Part shown: piece by piece, positions 35,801 to 45,502 of the stretch | Position numbering within the stretch: position 1 is the stretch's first letter | How the letters are laid out: every line of letters begins with the position of its first letter | Made by a program: the position numbers and the translations under genes | Notes under the pieces: model-generated | What the model was told of the DNA's origin: nothing | Seen by the model: the letters and a program-made list of their open reading frames with translations, nothing else | The model's database searches: none | Assembly (NCBI GenBank): GCA_030704615.1 | Contig: CM060731.1 | Span: 27,406,001-27,466,000, forward strand | Length of the DNA: 60,000 nt | Source of the DNA: Takakia lepidozioides | Lineage: Eukaryota > Streptophyta > Takakiopsida > Takakiales > Takakiaceae | Reading direction: 5' to 3'

Positions 35801-36911
35801 GCAGGTAGCTGACCCTGTTGCTACTACAGCCAAACCACAGCCTGAGGTATGGGGGGATGCTGCTTTTAACCCACCTAGGACTCATGCTGCACGGGAGTAC
35901 AGTCGGGCTATGATTATGCCCTTCAACCAAATTCCCATTGTGCTGGATTTGGCTTGGAACGAATTTAGTCCTCCGCAGTCATTGGCACATTACTACCAGA
36001 TCATGCGCATTTGGTTGCCGGTGGCAACTCGGACTAAGGTTCTTCCGAACAATCGATCCATTGAGGATCATCACTTTGCGAGGTACTGGTCTGAGGTAGG
36101 TACCATGCTGAAGGAATTAATTGCCTTCCAGGTTGTACATGGGTACATCTATACCAAGACCAAGGAGGTATCTAGTATTGTCATGGGTTGTGGATTATAC
36201 TGTGCTGCTTGTTTTCTGGCACGTTATCACATTGAGCAGCAGAAGATGCAATCACGATTTCTGAGTTATTCTAGTGGGGATCATTGGGTCTTACCTTCAG
36301 TGCCACCTCATATGTACCTATACGATGCAAAAGTTATGATGTAGAAGGATTCCCAACTTTGTTCATGGTTTAATTCGGCTTGGAACAATTTGACAACACA
36401 TAAATTCGGCCCTGAGGATATTTTCTTTAAGGGACATGAAGCCTGGAAATACTTACACTGTTCCAAAGTCATTAGCACACCTCTCACCTATACGGATAAG
36501 GAGTTCAGGGCGTTCACTAATTTTGTTTGCAAGCGCTTACAACAAGTTGTACAGTTTAAACTTCCAGACATGGTGGGACCACATTGTATGCCACACATGA
36601 TTCCACTGAAAGTTCGGCCGTTAAAACACCTAAGGGGGGACGAGGATTCTGATACTACTGTTTCTTCAGAGGACTCTTTTGACATGGCAGAGGACTATGC
36701 ACTTCAGATGGCAGAGAAGAAACGACGGGGATCTCCTATGCCTGAGAGGTTACCTCGTTATCAGCCAAAAGAGGGTCAGACATTTCCAGGTAGTGCTCAA
36801 TCATCTCCATCAGCCAGTAACAGGACTCGGGCTCGCACACGGAGTCCTTCACGAGACTCTCACCGTCAGAAGGGTGCTCGCTCACAAAGGTTTGCTAATC
36901 CCAAACAGTAA
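32807..36911 (+). pseudogene. Unrecognised multi-exon coiled-coil ORF of a probable LTR element, with three in-frame UAG stops
   Basis: Exons in consistent phase: an open stretch 32807-33403 (a possible ATG is 33155), 33452-33574, and 33624-36911. Near the start is CHMCCPTGHSRWEC (about 32918-32959), a C-x2-C-x4-H-x4-C zinc knuckle. Exon 3 is a single frame of 1,096 codons broken only by TAG at 35412, 35736 and 36342 and closed by TAA at 36909. Its contents in order: a helical segment, an acidic Pro/Val-rich linker, a long heptad-like coiled coil (about 34760-35400), a Trp-rich block (RIWLPVATRTK, ARYWSEVG), and a basic Arg/Ser-rich tail (TRARTRSPSRDS). I do not recognise the family. Position between an integrase end and a polypurine tract plus TG-starting LTR suggests a gag-like or extra element ORF. 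Premature stops make this copy nonfunctional unless UAG is read through. Confidence 0.6.
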
Positions 36912-36932
36912 ACCGTGAGGACACGGCTTTTT

Positions 36933-38300
36933 GAGAGGGGGAGGGGTAATGTTAGAGGGCTGCTTGGGACTTAAAGGCTTTTATGGGTTCTATGGGGTAC
37001 CCTTAAATTTTGCGCAGATTGAGAGCAACAAAAGTCTTAGGGGTGGCAGGAGCAAACTTTAGGGAGGTTACACAGCCCGACATAGCTTCACACAGCCAGT
37101 CACAGCCCGACACAGCTTCGCACATCCAGTCACAGCCCGACATAGCTTTACACAGCCAGTCACAGCTCGGCACAGCTTGACACAACCTGTCACAATACAT
37201 GGGAAACAGTTATCATTGACAGGGAACGACTATGAGGGAACGACATCTGCAGAGGGAACGTGTTACTTCAGGGGTGACGGTTAATTAGTTAGGTGGTTAG
37301 AATAGCTTGCGGGTAGATTAGGAGAGCGGCAACAGGAAGGGGATTACTTGGAGAAGAGGGCGACTTGTTCATGAGAGGATAAGACGTAACGGAGAGCGGA
37401 AAATAGTGTAGAGGAGATGATGACTTGAATGAGGCTTAGTTCATGCAAGCTGTAGAATTATACAGTAGGATAGAATAGAGACACAATGGCGTATGCATGA
37501 TACATGATTAATCTTAATCCGATACTGAATCGATACAAACATACTGTGTAGAGAGACACGAGAGAAGCTGTGGAATGAATGCATGATAACTGGAACTTAG
37601 TAGATACTGAAGCAATCTGATGCTTCAGTATACACGGTAAGGTAAATTGATAACATGAAGGCAGGAAGGAATACAAATAGGAAGCACAACCATGATTCAC
37701 TAGCTGCAAGTCATGACTGATTGTTCTGAGCGGGCTGAGTGCTTAGAGATATCCAACTCTTCTATCTTGGAGTTTCCACCTCGGATAGCGAAGGGATGGG
37801 TGAGTAAAAGCCGCTCGACAGATAGCATTTCCCGGAGAGATGGGAAAGAGGATGAGCAGCCTGCTCAAAGATCCCAGAAGCCGCTGATAACGGCTATGCT
37901 ACGAGGGCCAGACAGCGAGGGGCACAATGGGACATACCGGGTAGTGATGGATGTACACTACCTGGTCACAGGCAGAAAAGGCTAAGTACGCGGTACTTAG
38001 CAAATGGCGGAACTAGGGTACACTACCACGGTAGCAGTAGTGGGTAGTGTAGTGACGTGGGCCGTGAACCACGATATCGCACGGCCACGTTAGCATCGGC
38101 TTTAACCAATAGAGGGAGTAGTGGACCGTTTACCACTATAACTCATGACCACTGCAACGATCGAGCCACTTTTTTAGCAAACCTTTTAGGTTGCGTAGGC
38201 AGTTAGGCAGATGGTCATTAACGACCGCAGGCTGTAACGGCTCTTTTGAGCATAGTATAAAAAGGCTACACGCAACTTAGAAAGGAGCAATATGAGTATG
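36933..38300 (+). mobile_element. Polypurine tract and LTR-like sequence
   Basis: A purine tract (gagagggggagggg, 36933-36946) lies 3 bases before TGTTAGAGG at 36950, the layout expected at the start of a 3' LTR. A TATA box (TATAAAAAGG, 38256-38265) lies 1.3 kb further on. I could not locate the LTR end or a matching 5' LTR, so length and pairing are open. Confidence 0.5.
37072..37195 (+). repeat. CACAGCC-type minisatellite inside the LTR-like region
   Basis: Tandem units alternating cacagccagt and cacagcccgacatagctt. Same style as 32430-32650. Confidence 0.85.
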
Positions 38301-38489
38301 AGTATCAGTGATCAGTGTGTATTCAGTGTGTACTTTTGTGATGATGTGACGAACTCTGAAGTATAGCCATGCTATTAATTTTACCACAGATGTTGAAATT
38401 AGACGTTCTCAATCAGTGTTTCTTTCCTAGTTGGCAGTTCTGATTATATAATCTATACAAATGTCCCGTTCTTTGCGAGGGCCGACTTC

Positions 38490-38876
38490 ATGACGAGCCC
38501 GGTGAAGGACTACTCCCTTCCTAGTTATGCAGCTAAACTCGCAAATACAGCGATTAGACGATGGGAGAATCCCAGTAAAGTAGAGTAGATTTTGGAGAGG
38601 GCTAGGGAGGACAGAAGGATAAGGAAAGAGTTGGCAGCAGCTAAGACAGGTAGACGGGTGTGAAAGTTCATATGTGATTCAGCGGATGAGAGCGATGCAG
38701 ACAGGGAGGACGATGACCCAACGGAGGTGAGATGGTTGGTTCCGCAAGGGGAGGATGGGATTTTCGAAAGCCTGGCCAACGAGCAGTCCGCTGGACATGA
38801 GAAAGACAATGACGGGGTGGAGGTGGAGCAGGACAATCAAGGACATGACGACGATAGTGATGATTTTCAAGATTAG
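38490..38876 (+). pseudogene. Broken acidic ORF, unrecognised
   Basis: A single frame of 129 codons from ATG 38490 to TAG 38874, interrupted by TAG at 38586 and TGA at 38661. The first part reads MTSPVKDYSLPSYAAKL. The second part is strongly basic then acidic (ESDADREDDD, ending DDDSDDFQD). Codon use and composition stay coherent across both stops, which argues for a decayed gene and not chance. It sits downstream of the LTR-like block and may be the 5' ORF of another element. No family recognised. Confidence 0.45.
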
Positions 38877-39012
38877 TAGAATTTTAATGAACTCTCTGTA
38901 CATTTAAATTATCTTCCAGAGTATATAAAGGAAATTCTCCCCGTCCTTCATGTCCCCTCTCCCATGTGCTTCTCAATGACACCATCGTCCAAACCACGTC
39001 CCTCCCATAATC

Positions 39013-39764
39013 GGAAATGCAACACCGCATTTCCATGTCGGAACGGAAATGTGGGAACTGCAAAAACCTCGTTTGGAAATGCGGCACCGCATTTCCAAAA
39101 CCGGGGCAAGAACAATTTTCCGTTTCATGGTTTGGACATCAGAAACTGTTCGGCCGAAACGGAAATGCGCTGCCGCATTTCCGTTTTCGACACGGCAGTT
39201 TTGCCGATTGCCAGCTCCTTCCATGGAGGTAAATGGAAATGCCACCCCGCATGCGGAGGTCGAACATGTTATTTAAATGGCGGACATGGAAATGCGGTGC
39301 CGCATTTCCATTTTGGAGATGGACGTTTTTCCAACTCCAGACCCATCGACGGAACTGCGGCTCCGCATTCCATGATTCTGGACGGGAATGCGGCACCGCC
39401 TTACATTGTCCAATAAGAAATTTTAATGACGTACAGGGAAATGCGGCGCCGCATTTCCAGAACGGACATCGTTGTTTGTCCAATTCCAGACCCTTGGACG
39501 GAAATGCGGCACCGCATTCCATTGTCCAATAAGAACTTTCGATTTCCAAACATGGAAATGCGGCGCCGCATTTCCAAAACAGACATCGTTGGACGGAAAT
39601 GCGTGTGGGCATTCCGTCTTGCTGGACAGAAATGCGGCACCGCATTCCATTGTCCAATACGAAATTTTGATGACGGACATGGAAATGCGGTGCCGAATTT
39701 CCAGAACTGACATCATTGATTGTCCAATTCCAGACCCTTCGACGGAAATGCGGCACCGCATTCC
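39013..39764. repeat. Array of about 14 imperfect palindromes
   Basis: Each core is a near-perfect 22-bp palindrome, GGAAATGCGG plus 2 bp plus CCGCATTTCC, with small variations. Cores start near 39013, 39077, 39162, 39236, 39289, 39350, 39386, 39439, 39502, 39555, 39595, 39629, 39681 and 39744. Spacers of about 10-60 bp partly recur: tgtccaattccagaccc, and cattgtccaata followed by agaaatttt. A higher-order duplication of about 242 bp relates 39439-39500 to 39681-39744. It lies directly downstream of the protease of the minus-strand gag module. Confidence 0.92.
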
Positions 39765-39789
39765 ATTGTCCAATAAGAAAATTTGATGA

Positions 39790-40400
39790 TGGACATGGAA
39801 AGATAAAAACGGGTAGGGTGTTGAGGTGTGTCCATAGCTTCTTCTTCCGGATCTTCCATTCTCGAAGTATTCGGTTCTCTTTGGGTGTTCACCATGTGAT
39901 ATCCTACTGTTGTGATATGCTTGACCACTAGTTGCCCAATAGGTTCCAATTGTGGATATGCTGCATACACTGTGGCTTTTTCTTCATCCGACAGTCCACT
40001 GGACCAATCATATTCTTCCACTATGCAAGGTTGTTTCTCTCGTGGAATGGTACCTCGTTGTTTCGTAGTGATGGTGACTTGTTCTGATCCTTTTTTGATC
40101 GTGAAAGTCTGACTTCCCCAATCGTGGTGTGATTAGGCTTGTGTTAACCATGGTCGGCCAAGTAGTAGCGAATATCCTTCTGTCATATCCTCCATTCTGA
40201 GAATGGTTACTGATACTTCGTATATCAGTCCTGCTACTTCCATTGCAAGTCGTCTGATGATACCTAATGGCTGCATTTTTCGTTGATCGGCCATTCGTAC
40301 TGTGAATGGAGCAGGTTCCATGTGCCCCAATCCTAGCGACTTCTTCATCTTCTTTGTCATGATATTTACTCTGTACTAGCTTTCGTCCAATACGTACTTA
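39790..40400 (-). pseudogene. Retropepsin-like protease region of a Ty3/gypsy element
   Basis: Reads VNIMTKKMKKSLGLG and, 50 residues on, GYSLLLGRPWL, the C-terminal signature of Ty3/gypsy retropepsins. An active-site-like LDES lies just upstream of a TAG stop near 40385. After the protease the frame continues through a linker (EEYDWSSGLSDEEKATVYAA) and runs into the palindrome array. A stop at 40133 and frame changes upstream mark it as decayed. It continues the gag module at 40398-42532. Confidence 0.7.
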
Positions 40401-41399
40401 TATTACGGGTATTACTTCGTCGTAGTCTGGAGTTTGTCGTATAGTTGTGGGTTTAATCTTGTAAACCTCTAGTGTTGGTTTTTGTTTTGGTGTGGCAGTC
40501 AACGCCTCGATTGCCCAAAATAAAGTTTTCTTGCAATGTGGAGCAATTTTTAATAATTGTCCAATGGTAATTTGGGTTTTGGTCTGGCAGATTGCTTCAA
40601 CCAATTCTGTTTCCGTGCTTGCATTTGTGGTCTTCAACGTTGGTCTGATTTGATTATCTGGAGTTGGCTCTCCAGAAGGTATATGGGTTCCCTCTTGCAT
40701 TTGAGCTATGGCTTTACTTACCTCTTGGTGTAAGCTCTTTTCTTCCTGCCATGCTGCACTTTCTGGATATTGTTTTCGTTCTTCTTCAATCTCCTTATCT
40801 GGAGGTTTCTGTTTCTTGGCCTGAGTTCGGGTTACCGCAAGAGTATCCACTACAAGGGTTACCACACTCACGGCTACACTCGGTTCGGCTTCCATATTTC
40901 CCACTTCTGCCTCATGCTTGATTCGCAATTGGCATTCATGTTTCCAGCATCCCTCTTTCTTGCAGTAGTGGCATTTCACGATTTCTTTGTTTCTGGGTTG
41001 ATGTTCTCTATCCCGTGGTGGATAATCATCTCGTGGCCTTTGATAATGATTACCCATATTGTATCGTCTTGGTCCATCCGATCCTCCCCGTCGGAATTGG
41101 ACTTGGTGTACCCCCACCTCTCATGTGTACCCACTCTTCTTGGCCCGTTGATTGTAAATACAATGGCTGGTATTATGATTGTTCATGTGACAAATATCAC
41201 AGTATTTGTCTTTCATGTGGCATTCCGTTGCCAAGTGTCCTGCAGTCCCGCATTTGTGACACCATGTTGCCTTCCGTGGTCCTTCATCTTTAAAATTCTT
41301 GATAGCCTCTGCTATCTTCTGATCCAAAGTGGTTTTGTCAATCACTTCTTTCTTCTTTTGCTTGGGCTTTTCTTCATCATCAGAGTCTTCTTCTTCCAA
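40398..41399 (-). pseudogene. Gag C-terminal region with tandem zinc knuckles
   Basis: One frame broken by a TGA at about 41118. Before it: an acidic stretch, then CHKCGTAGHLATEC and a second cluster CDICHMNNHNTSHC. After it: CHYCKKEGCWKHEC. All are CCHC-type nucleic-acid-binding knuckles. A TAG precedes the acidic stretch near 41405, separating this from the capsid-like part upstream. Confidence 0.75.
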
Positions 41400-41409
41400 G
41401 GGATCCTAA

Positions 41410-42532
41410 GAATCTTTACTTCTACTCTGATGAAATCCCAATTCCAATTTTTTTGCAATTCCTACTGCTTCAGCCCAAAGTGTTGTTAGGCATGACTGTA
41501 ACCATGGTTACATATTCAGGACGAAGTCCGTTGATGAACCATGATTTTTGTAAGTCATCACCTGGTGCTTGAGGTAGCTTCCTGATCAGAGTTTTCATTC
41601 TCTCTAGGTAGTCGACTACCAGTTCTTTCTTTTTCTGTCTCAGGTTCTGTAATCCTATGAAGATTTCAGACGTGGATTTGTTGGATCTATATCTTTCTTG
41701 AAACGCGGCTCTCATATCCGCCCAATTTGCAAAGTGATTGGCTGGAAAGGTTGCCAACCATTCAATGCCTTTCCTGGCCATTGAACAAGGAAATAATCGG
41801 ATCTTTTCCTGGTCTGTTGCTTCATTGTAAATGGTGCACATGTTCTCAAATTGATTAAGATGGATATCTGGATCAGATTTCCCATCATATAAAGGAAACG
41901 ACGGTCTGGTTTTGCTTGCTGCTAAAGCCATTAGTGCAACTGGTGCAACTGGTTGTCCAAACTGGGATGGTCCCGCTGCTGCTGGCTGTGGTGGTGTTGG
42001 TGTTTGTCTTCCAAACAATGATTCAAAACTAGGAGGTCCTTGTCCCAATGATAGCCGTCTTCCAGCTACTGTCCCTACTAAGCTTAATGAATCTTTAAAA
42101 GCTTTGAGTGCAGTCCTGGTTATCCTTTTTGGAGAAGTAGTTTCACTTCTTTCACCTTCTTCACTCAGAATATTTTCAAATCTTTCTTCTAATATTTCAG
42201 CAAAGCCTCGATTTGGACTTGTTACTGTAGAAGGTCCTTCGGAATCTTTCTTGTGGTAACCATTCATCAAGTGCATTACTGGCAACTTCTTCTGGTGTAG
42301 TGTTCCCACTTCCCACCGATCCGATTTCCTGATCTTCTGGTTTATCACTGTCAATTTGTCTTGATGTCTCACCTTGAATAGTATTGAAGTTTTGTAATTC
42401 TGGGAACTCTTCTCTTAACCGAGCCTCCATTTCTGCAGCATATTTCTCTATTCGTTCAGCTCTGTCTTGCTTAGCTTTTTCTTTAATTTCCTCATTCATT
42501 CCCACATCATATGCAGAATTCTTTTTCAGCAC
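41410..42532 (-). pseudogene. Ty3/gypsy Gag, capsid-like part
   Basis: Two overlapping frames (42532-42197 and 42372-41470). The second holds the retrotransposon Gag core: FPLYDGKSDPDIHLNQFENM, then WLATFPANHFANWADMRAAF, QERYRS and LVVDYLERMKTLIRKLPQ. These match the Retrotrans_gag pattern of plant Ty3/gypsy elements. The frame change between them near 42300 and another near 41470 show decay. Upstream on this strand is a primer-binding-like site at 43107-43130, so gag, knuckles and protease appear to be one element read leftward. Confidence 0.8.
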
Positions 42533-43106
42533 CTTTTAATCAGTCTTGGTATGTCAGTAAAGAAAATTTATAGCGGTCTCTACCCTTTCTCCAAGATTTA
42601 CCCTATCTTGCCAGAATCCGTATTACGACTTAATTTTCCCTTTTACTGATTGATCACCAATCTTTTAATGGGCACAATAATACCATCTGTCTTTCTCAGT
42701 GTGTCTGACTTGTAACAAGTCTTTGGGTATCCAGTACTCCACTGCTTCTATGATCATGTGACAATATTCATAATTTGAACATCCTTCTCTGAAAATATAA
42801 CTAGTGTAGCAAACTTTTCTGATTGGGATTAGAGTAATCAATACAGCTAAACGGGACAACCATTCTTCACTTCTGATTCTACATTACCAAGGTGCTCGTG
42901 TAATACTGATCATTCCTCCCTTCAATCCCCAATTGTCATCTTCTTTCGCAATTGAAAGAAATATCTTCTGTTGTATTGCTATTGGTAAGCCATGAAATTT
43001 TTTCAGGAATGTTTTCCATTCCTTTGTTTCCGTTGACTCGTTCTTTTGTGATTTCAAGAAATCACTGAGTAACCATCTTTCCTTGAGTACACTTGAACTC
43101 AACATA

Positions 43107-43520
43107 CCGTTATCCCCAGTATGGTCGCCAAATGTTAACCGCTGGTTTATGACTTAGACAAAACAGGCTATCAGCACTACTGCCCATTTCTTAAGACATG
43201 CAACAGAGGTTGTCCGACGGTATGCTTTCAGAAACGATTACGAAGTAATCGTTTTAAGGATAGCTAAACCATGAACATCGTATGAATTTATCTCCCTGCA
43301 AGCTGCTTAATCCTATTGATTAGGCTCAACTTACAGTCTCTTTGGCATAAAAGATCTTAGTCGAAAAGACTGAAGTCGTTAAGCAATTGGTAGTTAAGGC
43401 AAACAAGAACTATCCTGAGATGATACACATTCTCACCATCTCACGTTCTCTCATAATGCATATTCTCTCCATCTCACATTCACTCTACACAGCTGCCTCT
43501 CCCATCCAGGAGCTGCTGTC
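43107..43520 (-). promoter_or_regulatory. Primer-binding-like site and LTR end of the gag element
   Basis: On the minus strand TGGCGACCATACTGGGGA (within 43107-43130) follows, after two bases, a sequence ending GGTTAACA at 43133. A TGGCGNC-N-GGGGA box next to an LTR ending in CA is a common plant primer-binding site layout. The LTR would extend rightward from 43133; its other end was not found and the 43520 limit is a guess. Confidence 0.5.
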
Positions 43521-43551
43521 GTTGAGCGTACTCCGCTAATCTTTTTCAAGG

Positions 43552-44130
43552 ATGCCGTGCAGCCGAAATCCTGCTGATTGCCCTTATCATGGCCACGATT
43601 ATGCTATGTTCAAACCAGAATCAGGAGACATCATTGTCTGGCTCTCTGTTTTCACTGACGCTTCTGGAATCAAACGGGAGTTTTTGCGCGCAATGGAGTA
43701 TTTGGAGGGCTATTACCGCTTTGAGTGAGGTGAGGGCGAGGGTCAATGCGGTCCGTGGGTCCTGAAAATTGTTGACCTCGATATACCAAGCTGGAATGGG
43801 ATGCCGGACAGATCACGCACAGCCACGCTTTGGCACTGGAACTGCTGCCAGTGGACCAGAGAGGACGACACCGGGGAAAACTATATTCGTGGAGCTCACT
43901 CCGCTCTTCCAGTGTATGGAGACATTCGGTTGAGTTGCGAAGACGAATCACACGGGCACATGAGGCCCACAGTGACCTTGTCAATGTATGATGGTGGTAT
44001 CATTGATGGGCATGACATTGTTGTCAGCTCCACCAAGGGCACCAGAACGACTGCATTGCAGTTTACCTCGAGGTGCCGCATCAGTAATGAGCTTGTTTTG
44101 AGGGCTATTGAAGTTCCGTCGACTTGGTGA
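43552..44130 (+). pseudogene. Unrecognised ORF with one in-frame TGA
   Basis: A single frame of 193 codons from ATG 43552 to TGA 44128, interrupted once by TGA at 43726. It reads DYAMFKPESGDIIVWLSVFT and EYLEGYYRFE before the stop. After it: GPWVLKIVDLDIPSWNG, TATLWHWNCCQW, GAHSALPVYGDIRL and HGHMRPTVTLSMYDGG. The composition is that of a folded, Trp-rich domain. AATAAA lies 70 bp downstream (44200), which hints at a host-type transcript end. I recognise no family; it could be a retro-duplicated host gene or an element-borne gene. Confidence 0.5.
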
Positions 44131-44405
44131 CGCCCATGTAGAAGGAGGAAGGGCTTAGATTTGTTTGGAGTTGCTAAATGTAAGACACTGTGTTCGATCA
44201 ATAAAACAACCCATCGTACCTCACTTCTGTGTGCGCTGTTTCATTGTGTTCAAGAACTGCCGTAATTGGCCCACTGTTTACAATTTGTGGTCTCATTTCT
44301 ATAATGTGTCTGTCCACATGAATATACTAGAGTCAGCGATATCACAGTCCTGAGGTGATGGAAATTCATGTATGAGTAAAAGGAAACATGTACATGCTGA
44401 AGCTC

Positions 44406-44497
44406 GGAAATTCGGGACCGCATTTCATTTTTGTCCATGCAGCGATTTCTGGCTTTCCTCCGTTGTGGTCGTAATGGAAATGTTGTACCGCATTTCA
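44406..44497. repeat. Two diverged copies of the 39-kb palindrome
   Basis: Cores at 44406-44427 and 44476-44497 keep ggaaat at the left and accgcatttc at the right but have drifted in the middle. They lie immediately before the plus-strand RT fragment. Confidence 0.7.
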
Positions 44498-44550
44498 TTT
44501 CTTGACATGGCATTACCATACTTCGAATTGGGAAGAGGACATTAAAATCA

Positions 44551-45062
44551 GTGAAGTTTATGCCATGCACAATTGCAACCATCGGACAAGAGATTGCAGG
44601 ATGGACAGTAACGGAAGAAACTCAATTGATTCAAGTGAATCTGGAAACAGTGGAAGACCCACAAATATTACGAGTAAGTGCAGGTCTCGAAGAATCATTT
44701 CTACAAGAAGCTATTGCATTATTCACTGAATACAATGATGTATTTATCTGGAACTACAAAGATTTGAAGGGTATACCTTCTAACATCTGTCAGCACCGAA
44801 TTGAATTGGAAGTTGACACAAAACCAAATTGTCAGAACCGTTATAGAATGAACCCCAACTATGCAGCTAAGGTTTGGGAAGAAATCAAGAAATTACTGGA
44901 TGCAGGATTCATACGCCTAGTACACCACAATGGTTATCGCCCATTGTGATAACACCCAAGAAAAATGGAAAATTACGAGTATGTGTGGACTACCGCAAAA
45001 TAAACGCAGAAACCAAGAAAGATCTATTTTTACTACCTTTCACCGAAATAGTGAACACCTTG
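44551..45062 (+). pseudogene. Ty3/gypsy reverse transcriptase N-terminal fragment
   Basis: Reads DVFIWNYKDLKGIPSNICQH, then DAGFIRLVHH, and after a frame change near 44945 continues VITPKKNGKLRVCVDYRKIN. This is the N-terminal part of gypsy RT up to the first palm motifs. Sequence homology ends near 45060, before the YxDD catalytic motif. A palindrome pair just upstream mirrors the array following the minus-strand protease, so this may be the missing pol of that element family, now inverted. Confidence 0.75.
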
Positions 45063-45502
45063 AACTTGGGACCACGTAGTGATTTGAGCATTCTGATTTT
45101 CGAACCTACCTTCAAACATGATTTCGTTGCCCTCTGGGTCTGAAGCCTCAACCTCCAACAGAATTATCAGACTTCGGGTAGGCTCCACTTACCGTCGTAC
45201 GGGGTCCAAACGAGGAAATACGCGTCGCATTGGCGGCCCATCGTCTTGAGAGCGTCGGCATGATGTTGAAGGTTGTGACAGTCGGAACGGCTGATCTGAT
45301 AGTTGGGTAAGCGACAACTCCAATGTAACTGGTTCTTGTGAGTCAATGCTGCCAATACAAGATGCAAGAGTGCTGGAAGTGCTGGAAGTGTAGCTATATA
45401 TACTGATGTGTGGTGCTCTTCCCTCCTTAGCGTGTATCAGGTACATTGAATGTGGAGTCTTCACCTTGAAGCTGACTTGTCTGACATCATCGTTGTGACG
45501 TC

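Noticed and set aside
39013-39764. CRISPR-like array
   Set aside because: Repeat and spacer spacing looks similar, but the context is eukaryotic, spacers recur and vary in length, and no cas genes are present.
39423-39773. Proteins encoded across the palindrome array (both strands)
   Set aside because: Open frames in all directions come from the repeat itself, which lacks stops; not evidence of coding.
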